This document shows, piece by piece, positions 10,451-23,013 of a stretch of DNA of 64,000 nucleotides. The stretch comes from Vicia villosa (lineage: Eukaryota; Streptophyta; Magnoliopsida; Fabales; Fabaceae). Location of the stretch: contig NW_026705906.1 of the NCBI RefSeq assembly GCF_029867415.1, positions 248,001 through 312,000 of the forward strand, in the 5' to 3' direction. Position 1 is the first letter of the stretch. Each line of letters opens with the position of its first letter. The translations under genes and the position numbers were made by a program. The notes under the pieces were generated by a model. That model saw only the letters and a list, made by a program, of their open reading frames with translations. It was not told where the DNA came from and ran no database searches.

Positions 10451-12097
10451 GTTGCTTGAGTAGCCTTGTGTAAGATGCCGATGTTGGATTAGTAATTAAG
10501 TGAATTATTGCGGTAGACCTTGCGGTAGGATTATTGTAAGTGATTGAGATAGTGGTAGGAGCTATTGAAGTTGTTGAAACTTTGTGAAGGGCGAGTAAGA
10601 GCTGGAAGTGCGCAGAGATGAGTATGATTTCAATAATAAGAAATGTTAATAATGGCGTACAGGAATTTTGTTCTGATGTATTATAAGAGGTGTTTTAGAA
10701 GGTAGCTGCAAGACGTAGATGTTAGCATTTTCGGATGATTTTGGAAGATTAGTGAATTATGGAATTATAGTACTTCTGGTGACGTGAGTACAAGTTAGAA
10801 AAGGAATATTATTAATGTTGGTAATGATGGTTTATACTCCATTATGGTTGTCGGCTATCTATTGACAAATTGAGGACTTGATCACCCTTAATCTCTTGTT
10901 GATAGTAGACAAAATCGTGATTGGATGGCATAGACGTGTATTGCTAGCTTGATAGTGCGTAAAGAGATGAATGTTATGTCCTGAAGATTGTTGCTCTCTG
11001 GTTGGTGTGAATCAACGGAAAAGTATCCATGAATGATTAAGAAGTAACGAACAGGTCAGAGAAGTTGGTTTATAGGCGAGATAACGTCGCAAAGTGAAGG
11101 ATTGATGATGTCGAGTGAGCATCGATTTTGGTAATGGATGTTTAAGGAAGTCTTAACTAGATTGATTGTGAACCCTGTAGTTGAAGGAAAGATTTTACGT
11201 GGACGGTGACTTAAGATGGATTATCAGAGTTGCGCAGTAGATGTGTAAGGTGGCGCAGTTGCTATGCACGTGTGTTTGTTAGAGGTGAAGAACTAGGTAT
11301 CGAAAGCCTAGGATAATGATATATCTTGATCTGCATGTTTGATTTGGTGGGTGTTGAGATAAGAACAATGTGCCGGAAATATGATATTTTCTCGTGAATA
11401 CTTGCTGAGTTTATAAGGATAATATTGGATTTGTTAGATTATGGTGATGTTGGGTGTATTCGTTGAGTGATCTTATTAAGTTGATGTTATACGTGTTCTG
11501 GTTTATGTTATCGTGATATTGTTGTTGGACTCTGTAAGTAAGAAGTGATATTTTGTACTATGACTGAGTTGATTATGTTGGCTATGTTGATGACACTATG
11601 AGAGTGATACAACGAGGTAGAGAGAGAGAGTTGTTGGTGTTTGTTGAAGATTGGAATGTATAATTATGGGAATAAAAGTATGTATGTGTTCTGATGTTAA
11701 GGATGTTGTTACGATAATGGTATAGCGTTGGACACCCGAGTATATGAGGGTTATGAGTGTTACTACCTTAAGAATCATATGTCAAGGTATGGTTGAGCAG
11801 TGATGACTCTGTTGCTAAGTTAATGAAGTAAGATTGTATCTCCACATTTGAGCGTGTTATTATTATTGATACCTTAAGTGTTGGTAAGTCGGGAGGTTCG
11901 TGAAATGGTCGGTAAGTTGTTAACAAGTATGTCGTAGAGATGTAAAATAATTGACGCTGGATTTAAGTCAGATTAAGTTGTTTTGGTAGTGGAAGTATTG
12001 TCAAGCGCAACTGAGGATCAGAGAGATAGAAGCGAAGTTAAGGATGATTATGTCGGATAGATTTTCGAGGACGAAAATATTCTAAGTGGGGGAGAGT
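10451..12097 (+). other. Element B internal region, first copy (partial)
   Basis: This 1.65 kb is homologous to 15575-17060 plus 25424-25587. It has no coding potential I can see; stops are frequent in all frames. It contains a 56 bp block at 10849-10904 that is shared without change with element C. It ends with TTTTCGAGGACGAAAA and the polypurine tract. Confidence 0.75.
12085..12097 (+). other. Polypurine tract before the middle LTR of B
   Basis: AGTGGGGGAGAGT lies directly against the LTR start. Upstream at about 12055-12070 is TTTTCGAGGACGAAAA, an inverted repeat with a four-base centre. The same pair precedes 25588, and the same order appears in C (minus) and D. Confidence 0.7.
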
Positions 12098-12523
12098 TGT
12101 AACACCCCGAATTTAATTAATTATTTAATTAAATTAAATACAGGATTTATTCGTTGGAATTAGTCGAAGTCGGTATTTATCGGTATTATTCTAAAGGCGT
12201 AAATTGGATTAATATGTTATTTTGAGCAGTTAAGTTGTGGTCGGATTTATTAGTCGGATTAGTCAGAGAAGTACAATTGCGAGTTGGTATTAATTAAGTT
12301 AATAAGCAATTGTAGTTGGGGAATATTATTGGGAATAATATTCGTTATGTTATGTGATTATTCAATTATGTGTGTTATTTGACTTAATTATGTAATTAGA
12401 GCAATATTATGAATTGGGCCTATATAGAATAGGAGATTGGATTGTGGGTTAAGCCCAATAAATAAAAGAAGGATAGTAAGAGTTAGGGTTTTAGAGATTA
12501 AACCTCATAACTCATTTTGTGGA

Positions 12524-12592
12524 AAAGAAGAGAAAGAAGAGAAAGAAGAGAAAGAAGAGAAAGAAGAGAAAGAAGAGAAAGAAGAGAGGAAG
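12524..12592 (+). repeat. GA-rich microsatellite (AGAGAAAGA) in B LTR leader
   Basis: About seven repeats of a nine-base GA unit lie here. The right LTR has only about three at 26015-26050, which explains most of the length difference between the two LTRs. Confidence 0.8.
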
Positions 12593-12983
12593 AGAAGAAA
12601 GTTATGGCATGAAGAGAGGGATGACTCCATTGAAGAGGAGGCTTTTGCTAAGGTAAGGGTGGGGTTCTTACTCTCTAAGGGTTGGCATGATGATGTATAT
12701 GGTGGGTTAGATTGTATGTTATTCTCCATGGAAGTTGTGTGTAGAGATGTTAGGGTTTATGAACAAATGTGTAAATTCATGATTTGAAATGTGTTTTAAT
12801 TGATGTTTGATGATTGTTAAGATGTTAGAAGATCCATAATATGTGTTGTATTTGTGTTTATAACATATATTCCATTGTTGTTCATGATGGTTGGTGTTTT
12901 CAGCTTGATTGGGTTGAGTTTGGGGGTTTTTGGATGGGTTTCGTATGCTGTTTTCTATGTTTTGGGGGTTTCTGAAATCGCCA

Positions 12984-13087
12984 GTTCGCGCCGCGAACCT
13001 CTGTTGGCACCGCGGACTTCTTGGCAGAAACTTAGGAATATTTGATTCACTTAGTTCACGCCGCGAACTTTGTTGGCGCCGCGAACC
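12984..13087 (+). repeat. Paired palindrome array, B middle LTR
   Basis: Two pairs of near-palindromes of the form GTTCGCGCCGCGAAC lie here. Within a pair the GCGCCGCG cores start 19 bp apart. Some copies carry substitutions in this LTR, for example GGCACCGCGGAC at about 13005. GC content is far above the surroundings. Confidence 0.8.
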
Positions 13088-15084
13088 CTGTTTTATAGAA
13101 CTTTTTCCGAACTTTGAAATGATGTAACTTTTGATCCGTAACTCCGTTTTATGCGCCGTTCGAAGCGTCATAAAGCTAACGCAATGAACTATACCATGAT
13201 GCAATAAAATGATTCATAGGATCTATTCTCCTATTATGTTTATTAGGATTAAGTGATGAACTATGTTGTGTTAACATGTGAAGTATGTTCTTTGCTATGA
13301 ATTGATGTACCCATGTTGCGGTATAACTTGATGTATGTTTTCCTTATGACAATAAAATGCTATTGAGATGATGATATGCACCTCCCTTATGATGAGATAA
13401 TGATGCTTTATAAAGAATTAACAATGAATATGCTTTCATTAAGTAGTTGAATTAACCGTGTTACATCGTTACCTGAATTGTGTAATGTGATGTTTGTTGT
13501 TAATATGTGTTATTTGAATGTTCTTGTGGAGAATGATTATGTGATGACTTAATTATGATGTGGTTGTTTTAATAACATGCATGTATGTGAATATGTGTTA
13601 TGGCTCGATGAAATGTGAATAACATGTATTGTTATGATACGTTGTAATAGTCCATATTGTATATCGTAATGAATTGATGAGGATGTGCACAAATGCATTG
13701 GCAAATGTTTACTACAAGTATAATGAGATATTGAATTGGTAATTACTATGAGTATGATTATAATTGAATGATATCATGTTACTTGAATTGTATATATGTA
13801 ATACGTGAATTGGTGTTGATTGATAATAACATTGTTGGCATGATATGTGATATGATATTCATAATGAGTGTGAATGATTACATACTAGTTGTTGTAACAT
13901 GTTGATGTTTATTGTTGTTGTGTGCAATATGTGGAATTTGTCGTTGTTGTTGTAGACCCTGTGGTCATTGTTGATAATTTGTATTATGTTGATAAGAATG
14001 AAGTTGAATAGATGTTGTATGTTGATATGATGTGATGACGTGATTGAGATGTGGTAAAATACTATGACACGGTTATTGCCATAGAACCTTGGCATTGAGT
14101 TGATGTTGTTTAGTTGATATGGTTATGTTGTTTAAGTTGATTATGTCGTTCAAGTTGATTATGTCGTTTAAGTTGATTAAGTGGTTTAAGTTGTGTTTGT
14201 GGATGTGCATCATTTGAGTCGCATCCATTGCATTGTTTAAGACGGCCCTTGTGGCAATTGTTTGAGACGACCCTTGTGGCAAATGTTTGAGACGACCCTT
14301 GTGGCAAATGTTTGAGACGGCCCAATGGCAAACTGTTTGAGACGGGAGTTTTACTCCAATGGTACCACATGCATATGCATAAGTTTGAGTTACATTCGAG
14401 TCGCATTTGAATTGTATTTGAATTGTGTTTGGTTTGTTGAGATGACGAGGTGTTTGTTGTGACGTGATAATGATATGTTTGTTGTGACGAATTTGATATC
14501 ACACTTGTATATTTGAATATGTGATTAATGACATTGTTGCCGTTTTGAAAGTCATATTATATTGATAAGTTGTTTTGCGGTGAAACTTGTTGCAAGATGT
14601 TATGTGATGCGAAGTGGTGAAATTATATATGATCTATATCTCCTATATTATTTATCATGCATTCCTTTATATTGTAAGATATCTCACCCCTTTGCTGATA
14701 TTTCCCCTACCATGGGAAATGGGCAGGTACTCAAGATTAGTCGTGGAGGTCCGAGGTTATTTATGTGAAGTCTTTATGTTGCTTTATGGCAAGTCGAGTT
14801 GGTGTCCATTGTTCTGATACGTAGCACTCAGGGGGATTGGTTATTATTACTTGATTATTGTATTCCATGATGATACTTGTGTTAAGTTGAATAATAAAGA
14901 TGTTTATAAGTTTAAGTTGTAAGTGGTGAATGAAGTTTTGTTCCGAATGCTATGTATCTTTATTAAATGCAATATAAGTATGTTTGTTTGGTTAAGTCGA
15001 ATTGTGACATCCCATCTTTGATGAATAATTTTAAATGCACTCTGATTTTCGCTTATAATTGCGGGGTAGATTTAAGGTGTTACA

Positions 15085-17060
15085 ATAGTGGTATCAGAGA
15101 AGGTCGGTCTATCCGGCCAGTGTTGTCTAATGTTGTTTATTCCTGTGTACGCGATGAGTGTGTGAAACACTATCGGTACTTGTTGTTCTTCTAATCGTTG
15201 TCTGCAGAAGTTAGTTTGAAGCTAAGTGGGGGAGAAGCTATGCTTCTCAAATGTGTCCAGTTGTAAGGTGTTAGTATATTGATGCTGAGGGCGACAGTGC
15301 AAGTGTTGTTGGAGTTTGTTGTTTCCCGAATCGAAGGTGACTTGGATTTAAGATTTTGGTTGCTAGTAAATTGGAATCTCATGAAGAAGAGGGTGAGAAG
15401 GAATTGTTAATGTTTACTACCCGAAGGATGAGGGCTCTGTAGAGATTGGTGATATGAAAGTGTGGTTCAAGTTACGGTTGTTTATGAAGGTGACTGTTAA
15501 GTAACAAGAATAAGTTCTAGAAGATGGAATTTAAAAGTTGTGATGTTTCGGCAATACTGATGGACTGTGAAGTCGTTGGTTGAGTAGCCTTGTGTAAGAT
15601 GCCGATGTTGGATCAGTAATTAAGTGAAGTATTGCGGTAGACCTTGCGGTAGGATTATTGTAAGTGATTGAGATAGTGGTAGGAGCTATTGAAGTTGTTG
15701 AAACTTTCTGAAGGGCGAGTAAGAGCTGGAAGTGTGCAGAGATGAGTATGATTTCAATAATAAGAAATGTTAATAATGGCGTACAGGAATTTTGTTCTGA
15801 TGTATCATAAGAGGTGTTTTAGAAGGTAGCTGCAAGACGTAGATGTTAGCATTTTCGGATGATTTTGGAATATTAGTGAATTATGGTATTATAGTACTTC
15901 TGATGACATGAGTACAAGTTAGAAAAGGAATATTATTAATGTTGGTAATGATGGTTTATACTCCATTATGGTTGTCAGCTATCTATTGACAAATTGAGGA
16001 CTTGATCACCCTTAATCTCTTGTTGATAGTAGACGAAATCGTGATTGGATGGCATAAACGTGTATTGCTAGCTTGATAGTGCGTAAAGGGATGAATGTTA
16101 TGTCGTGAAGATTGTTGCTCTCTGGTTGGTGTGAATCAACGGAAAAGTAACCATGAATGATTAAGAAGTAACGAACAGGTCAGAGAAGTTGGTTTATAGG
16201 CGAGATAACGTCGCAAAGTGAAGGATTGATGATGTCGAGTGAGCATAGATTTTGGTAATGGATGTTTAAGGAAGTCTTAACTAGATTGATTGTGAACCCT
16301 GTAGTTGAAGGAAAGATTTTACGTGGACGGTGACTTAAGATGGATTATCAGAGTTGCGCAGCGGATGTGTAAGGTGGCGCAGTTGCTATGCGTGTGTGTT
16401 TGTTAGAGGTGAAGAACTAGGTATCGAAAGCCTAGGATAATGATATATCTTGATCTGCATGTTTGATTTGGTGGGTGTTGAGATAAGAACAATGTGCCGG
16501 AAATATGATATTTTCTCGTGAATACTTGCTGAGTTTATAAGGATAATATTGGATTTGTTAGTTTATGGTGATGTTGGGTGTATTCGTTGAGTGATCTTGT
16601 TAAGTTGATGTTATACGTGTTCTGGTTTATGTTATCGTGATATTGTTGTTGGACTCTGTAAGTAAGAAGTGATATTTTGTACTATGACTGAGTTGATTAT
16701 GTTGGCTATGTTGATGACACTATGAGAGTGATACAACGAGGTAGAGAGAGAGTTGTTGGTGTTTGTTGAAGATTGGAATGTATAATTATGGGAATAAAAG
16801 TATGTATGTGTTCTGATGTTAAGGATGTTGTTACGATAATGGTATAGCGTTGGACACCCGAGTATATGAGGGTTATGAGTGTTACTACCTTAAGAATCAT
16901 ATGTCAAGGTATGGTTGAGCAGTGATGACTCTGTTGCTAAGTTAATGAAGTAAGATTGTATCTCCACATTTGAGCGTGTTATTATTATTGATACCTTAAG
17001 TGTTGGTAAGTCGGGAGGTTCGTGAAATGGTCGGTAAGTTGTTAACAAGTATGTCGTAGA
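15085..17060 (+). other. Element B internal region, second copy, left part
   Basis: It starts ATAG and then the primer site, and it holds a leader stem AGTGT/ACACT at 15157-15171. From 15575 it repeats the sequence right of element A. It has no recognisable coding frame. It is interrupted at 17060 by element C and resumes at 25424. Confidence 0.75.
15089..15100 (+). other. Primer binding site of element B (initiator-Met type)
   Basis: TGGTATCAGAGA starts four bases after the LTR end. Eleven of twelve bases match the usual plant initiator-Met primer site. Confidence 0.85.
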
Positions 17061-19470
17061 TGTAACACCCTTCTAAACCCCCGCGGAAAATACAATAATA
17101 ATCAGAGTAAACATGAAATAACAAGGATGTCACAACTTCTTTAACATAAAATACCATAGTCATTTGTCATGCCACACGAGGAACCATTTAACATTAATAC
17201 AATTCATGTTCAACACAGCGGATTATAATTCATAACATTGCATATTCATCATCATTCATGCAAGTTACTCTAATACAATTATAAAACAACAAAGCCAACA
17301 GAGTAATTCGTCTCTAAACTAGCGTTCCCCAGTGTTACAATCAGAGCATGACTCGACACGAACTACGGGCTAGCCTACAAGCTATCTTCACCCAATCAAG
17401 ACGCCGCTACATCCTTAATCTGAAATCATCAAAGTAAGGGTGAGTTTCATTCGAATTAATAAGCATTATGCAATCATAAGCAATAAAATCTCATAGTAAT
17501 TATCATCCACTCAATCATACACATAATCGGAATTATTACAACAAGCAAGCATCAATCCAACAATATTGGCCATTGGCCCACAACTCATCAATTTCATCAA
17601 TGATCAAGTTATATTAACAACATCTTCTCAATACATCAATCATGTAAACACACCAAGGCATAACACTGGATCTCATCCAATCATGTTATAACCAATGCAT
17701 ATGATGCAACTGACACTATGCATGTGGTACCAAAATTCGTGAATCATATCACAGGACTTCTCTCTTTGATACTGCCCTCTAGTCGCTCACACCCCACATG
17801 GGCACACGACTACTGCCTCATCGCTCACACCCCACATGGGCACACGATGACTTCCCGCTAATCTCCACACAATGGGAATTAGCCTTCCAATGCAAATGAT
17901 TTATGAATAATGCACACATGACACATACTTACATCTTCATACATCATCATCATTCCGATGCTTAACATCGCTTAACACCTCTTACCAATAAGGTCACAAC
18001 AAGTATGTACATGTATAAGCATCATTCAATCATTCACATTCATACATCACATCATCACAATTAACATACACATCATATTAATGTTAATTGCCACCATAGC
18101 CAACATATTAATATTAACAACATATTAATATTCACAATCATCAATCATCATCATCATACATATACAATCATTCACATATGTACACTACATCCTCACAATT
18201 AACATACACATCATATTAATGTTAATTGCCACCATAACCGACATATTAATATTAACAATATATTAATATTCACAATCACCAATCATCACCACGATCAAAC
18301 ATCGTTATATCCATCATCATTGCACACAATGTAACAAATTGTCAAAGCAACCCAACAACATAATCACAAAACATATATCATCTACGACATGTTATATACT
18401 AACATCACTCAATGGATATCACAATCTCATCACCAACACAAATACATGCATCAATAGTCATATATATAAGCACATATACATATACTATCTTTCAATCCAT
18501 TAATAATTAAATCGAGTTTAAAAGTAAAGTTGGCTATTGCCCATTTTATCAATTCATCAGATAAAGCATCTCATTAGCTTCGCAACGCCCAAAACGGCAC
18601 ATAAATCGGATACTCAGATCAAAAGTTATGAGTTTTCAAAGATAAAACATTTTTAGAAAAAGTGCTGCAGGAACGGGGTTGTCCCTACGTGGGAACCGGT
18701 TCCTGGCAGCTTCAAAGTCACGTCTCTGATTTTTACTATAGGGAACCGGGTTGTCCCTACATGGGAACCGGTTCCTAGCTACCCAGAATCCATATTTCTC
18801 TGTTTTTACAAGGGGGAACCGGTTCGTCCCACATGGGAACCGGTTCCTACGTACCTGCACAGCCAGAATCAATATTTTGACAACTTTTACCCTATCCCAT
18901 AACCCCAATTTCAGGTACATACGAACATAGCACACAATTACCATCAGTTTGCACATCATAACATATTTCAGACAAGTTTTATACAAGTATTAACACATAT
19001 AACATGCGAATATCAACAAAATCATGTAATTCATACAATTCATCAAAACCTAACATAAATCCCAAACCCGACACGTACGATTGAACTAGATAACAATCCT
19101 AATCAATCATACTACCTACAATCACATAAGGAATACTAACCCGAAGAATCCCCCCTTACCTCAGAGTCGAAACTTCGAAGGTTCTCTTCCCCTTTGGCTC
19201 TTCTCACTTTCACGTGTTCTCCTTTCTTCAGACTCAGTTCCTGCTTCTGTTTCCTCTTTTTCCCAAATTCCTTATTTTATGAAAAATAAAATAAAATAAA
19301 TATTACAATGGGCTTGCTTAGTCAACACCCCCTCTTCTGCTAATCACCACTCTAGGCCCAATGCCAATAACTCATCATTTTCCAAATAATTCCCAATAAA
19401 AATACTAAAATTCCAATTATTTAATTTAAATCCAAATTAAATTAATAAACTGAAATTATGGGGTGTTACA
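17061..19470 (-). repeat. Element C 3' LTR
   Basis: On the sense strand it begins TGTAACACCCCATAA and ends AGAAGGGTGTTACA. It has the same anchors as the D LTR, including a splice-donor-like GAGGTAAGGGG near 19159, an acceptor-like TTTCAG near 17420 and TGGTACCACATGCAT. A duplicated 30-base unit around CACATGGGCACACGA lies at about 17785-17850. A diverged duplication of an AT-rich block (CATATTAATGTTAATTGCCACCATA) lies at 18065-18280. Confidence 0.9.
18670..18848 (-). repeat. Paired palindrome array, C 3' LTR
   Basis: Three pairs are built on GGAACCGGTTCC, a perfect 12-base palindrome, or one-base variants of it. In the last pair the cores start 21 bp apart. The joiner is a variant of GTCCCTACGTG. 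Confidence 0.8.
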
Positions 19471-19487
19471 ACTCTCCCCCACTAAAA
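19471..19487 (-). other. Polypurine tract of element C
   Basis: On the minus strand TTTTAGTGGGGGAGAGT abuts the 3' LTR. The inverted repeat TTTTCGAGGACGAAAA lies just upstream on that strand, at about 19490-19505. Confidence 0.7.
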
Positions 19488-19505
19488 GAGTTTTCGTCCT
19501 CGAAA

Positions 19506-20991
19506 ACATACTTCCAGTGAATAGTTCCAAATAGAAGTCCTCCATCTGACTCTCCTATTCTCAATTAACACTTTCTTAGTCGAACCTCCAAGTTCATCTG
19601 ACATAACCAACATAAGCATGTCTCATGCATTCAATCTCAGCTCTTACGTCGCATTTGACCATTCCCAAGGTATACCACTCGCTATAACTCCAACGGTTAA
19701 CAACAATGAAACTTCGAGGTGTGATCCATACAATACACTCAATAACTGAATAATACAATTACACAATCCATGGTATGATCACAACTGATCAACACCGTAG
19801 TAGTGGATTCCATTTACCCATGTACTAACCTTAGGCACACTCTTCCAATTGAGTGATGAGGTAATACTTACACTTTTTACCAACTGCTTCCTTCAAGAAC
19901 TCAATACTCATATTCTTATACCATTGAATTCTAATTGTCTGGCTCCTCTTAGGTCACAGCATCAATTACCCAACACGTTACATCCTGCTTTTGCTGCACT
20001 ATCCTGGTTACTCATTGCAACCATCATTACCAATTAGACTTCTGAGTTATACCCAACTCTGGCCCTCTTTACTCACTCGTTTAAGAATCATTCTTTACCA
20101 TCCATGGTACTAATCCACCACTCATCAATACTTACTCGCACTCAAAAACAATTCCTGATTTACTTCATCTATTAAACATTCCAACTATGGAAGTGAGTGC
20201 ACATCAGTAGTTATAATTACATAGCTCATCATCCTCAATATACCATTGCTTACAAGATAGCTCAACAGAGTCCCACTTTCCACTAAGAATGAAATCAACT
20301 TCGTCCTTCGTAGAGTATAATCCTTCATTACAATTAGAAATCCACACAATACCTTACAACATTACAAGATTATTATAGCGTCATGTAATATCAATTCTTC
20401 TTCTTAACTCCTCCGAATACATACTCGTTAGCTACGTACAACCATAACAACATATCCATCGTCTCGGCAATTATTCAAAAGGTCCTAATCCTTTGGCACG
20501 ACATCCTTATGTCTACGAGATTCCAAATCCAACCTATAGATCAACATATATTCTCCATGTAGGATTTCCGACATATTCATTCCTCACTGCTCACGAGTAG
20601 CACTCATAACACCCCTCTACATCATACTTTCGCTGTACGACTACGACTACTCGTCTTAAGTCACCGTCCAATACTTTGCACTCCTTCATATTCAATCCCT
20701 CATAAGTTCCCACAATATGGTGAGTGGTTGTTCTCACATCTCAGCATTCATCACATCTTATACTATTAAGGTAACAAGCAATCTTATACCATCTATATAA
20801 TTCCGCCTATTATCAACAAGAGATTAAGGGTGATCAAGTCCTCAATTTGTCAATAGATAGCCGACAATCATATTTAAGCATAGACCGTTGTTACTACATA
20901 ATAGCGTCTTTTCCGAGTTTGCACCCAAACTCAACAACATTGTCATAGTCTAATAATTCTCTATGGTGTCCTTCTTCTAGAATATTCTTTC
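19506..20991 (-). other. Element C interior, non-coding 3' part
   Basis: I see no pol-like frame here; integrase is absent. The 56 bp block shared with element B is at 20811-20866. Sequence right after it no longer aligns with B by eye. Confidence 0.5.
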
Positions 20992-21660
20992 TCAACCCGG
21001 TAACACGCGGAACACAACAGCGACCACCAACCTCATTATACCATCCTCGTCAATTCTGAGTCCGTCATCTTTACCTTGGTAATCCAAAGTCGACTTATCG
21101 ATCAACTCAACATCAGCTTTCTGACTTTCTCTATTCTCGTCAGGAATACCATTAGTCAGTTTCAGTATACCCAATCTAACATTATTAGGAGCACTTTCAC
21201 ATACCAAACTTAATTCTCTGAATTGTTCAATTCTATCCAACTCTTTCTCCATCCGCATCGATCTTTTTAGAGGTTCTCTACTCAGTGCATTGACACAACA
21301 TCTTCCTCATCAAGATGATAATCCAAGAAAAATCTAACCATGTCTATTGCTTCACATTAAGCCCTTGCTGATCAAACGGGTACTCCAGACTCTTATGATC
21401 ACTAAACACTTCCAACCTCAACCATACAAATAATGTTGCCACAAACAAAACCACAGTCGTCAACTCTAAGTCATGGGTCGGATAATTCCCTTCCTGCGCT
21501 TTCAATCATCCCGACGCATAAGTTACTACTTACTGATTTTACATCAATACACCATCCAAACCCATCAACGACGCATCACAATATACCACAAATGGTTCCA
21601 AAGTCTATTTCACTTTTTCTACTGATTCCCTCATCACTCAAATCCATCAATATTTAAATC
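20992..21660 (-). pseudogene. Decayed pol fragment (RNase H and following linker) of element C
   Basis: Read on the minus strand from about 21600, this matches element D pol in order. It contains the RNase H start (VVYCDAS, first catalytic Asp), then YPTHDLEL (catalytic Glu), HYLYG and VFSDHKSL (catalytic Asp). A region like the D tail after RNase H follows, with IEQFRELSLVCE as the clearest block inside an 88-residue open frame at 20992-21258. Stop codons and frameshifts break the rest. RT and integrase are not found around it. It shows that C descends from a coding chromovirus close to D by internal loss. Confidence 0.75.
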
Positions 21661-22997
21661 ATCTTTATCCGCTTATTTATTAAGGACATATTCTACTCGA
21701 CTTCGTTCCGAACAATCGCGGTAATAAGCATTCCTATTTCAACACTGGTCTAGGCTTCTTTATCCAACATCATAATATCTCCTCATAGGACGACTCTATG
21801 GTATTTATAACTCTTCCATAAGGTATAACATAATCTCTCCTCTTCGTGGATTCAAACGGTACATTAATCTGACACTCAGAGCTCAAGACATGAATGTTTC
21901 CAATCGTTATCCAAGATACAATACCGACACCATGCAACAAAACCCTATACGACATCTCCAAAACTTCTCAATTAGCACATTTAATCTCTAAGATTGCTTC
22001 TCAACAAGCCTCCTCATTATTCTTTCAATTCGTTCAACTCCGACGCTGAAGTCTCGTGCGGTACCAACGAACAAGTCTAGTTCTAAGGACAAGTGTAACC
22101 GTAACTTCACCTCTTTCCAACAACACCCGGTCACAATTAAATATGTTACAGCTGCTGCAACCATTTTTATAACAAACTCCATCTCTTTAGCTTTCCGGCG
22201 CTTCAAACGGAACTCAAATCGGATGTCCAGAACTCCAGTTATGAATTTTCGAAGTTTCATAACGATTCAGCAATCTTCCTGCGATTTGCTTATGAAAATT
22301 TCACTCCAAAACTCATTCTTTTCAAATTAATCTCATTATTAACATCATCTTATCACATCTCTTCGCTTCCAAACTTCTTATAACTTAAACAACACATTTC
22401 ATCGCTGAAGTTCGATTTCTGCAACATCCGGAAACCAAATTCATGTACGCCATCATCAACCTTCTTATCCTTGAGATCGTACTCGTCTCTTCACATTACT
22501 CGCTCTTTAAAGAGTTTTCAACAACATCGATAACCTCTACCATCATCTCAATTACTTACTAGTAATCCTACGACAAGGTCTACGACAATACTTCCTTTAA
22601 TCACTGCTTCAACAGCGACCTTTCACATAAGGCTACTCACACAACAGCATCACAGTCCGTCAGTAGCACTTGAAGCATCACAACTTCGAAATTTCATTTC
22701 TCAGAAATAACCATCATCTACTCCGAGACACTCCGACTGAATAACAACCACAGTTTTCAGCCCATGTCACCTTCACTTCAGAAAACAATAACTCCATCCT
22801 CTTGTACTGCTGCCATACGCATCACTTTAACATTTTGTATCTGAGACATATCCGAGAAGCATGACTTCTCCCCCACTAGTTCAATCCCACTTCTATGGGC
22901 AAACAGTTAGAACACACTGAGTACCGACAGTGTTTCTCACACATGTCGCGTACCGACAGGATTTAACAATAAGACTCTGGTCACAAGGACCGACTAT
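21661..22997 (-). other. Element C interior, non-coding 5' part homologous to B
   Basis: On the minus strand the region after the primer site follows the B internal region, including a leader stem at 22930-22942 and a clear shared stretch around 22400-22700 (for example TAGACCTTG-GTAGGATTA). No gag frame is present. Short open frames at 21770-21961 and 21988-22260 resemble nothing I know. Confidence 0.6.
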
Positions 22998-23009
22998 GCT
23001 CTGATACCA
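22998..23009 (-). other. Primer binding site of element C (initiator-Met type)
   Basis: The minus strand reads TGGTATCAGAGC, four bases after the 5' LTR end. This is a perfect match to the common plant initiator-Met primer site. Confidence 0.9.
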
Positions 23010-23013
23010 CTAT

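Larger units (their letters stand above)
12098..15084 (+). repeat. Element B middle LTR
   Basis: The LTR is 2987 bp and runs from TGTAACACCCCG to GGTGTTACA. A TATA-like CTATATAG is near 12420, followed by a GA-rich leader with a microsatellite, a splice-donor-like AAGGTAAGG at 12651, the paired palindromes at 12984-13087, a conserved AACTTTTGATCCGTAACT block, a short tandem repeat (GACGGCCCTTGTGGCAA type) near 14240-14340 and TGGTACCACATGCAT. These anchors recur in the same order in the LTRs of C and D. Open frames across the LTR, including the KEEKEE-type frame over the microsatellite, do not look like real genes. Confidence 0.85.

Noticed and set aside
12437..12787. Open frame with KEEKEEKEE repeats (and its counterpart at 25921-26250)
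   Set aside because: It is the translation of the GA microsatellite in the B LTR leader; length differs between the two LTRs and no family matches.
12984..12998. GTTCGCGCCGCGAAC as an E2F-type binding site
   Set aside because: It is one base off the usual core, and the C and E3 families use unrelated words in the same layout, so a single known factor does not explain it.
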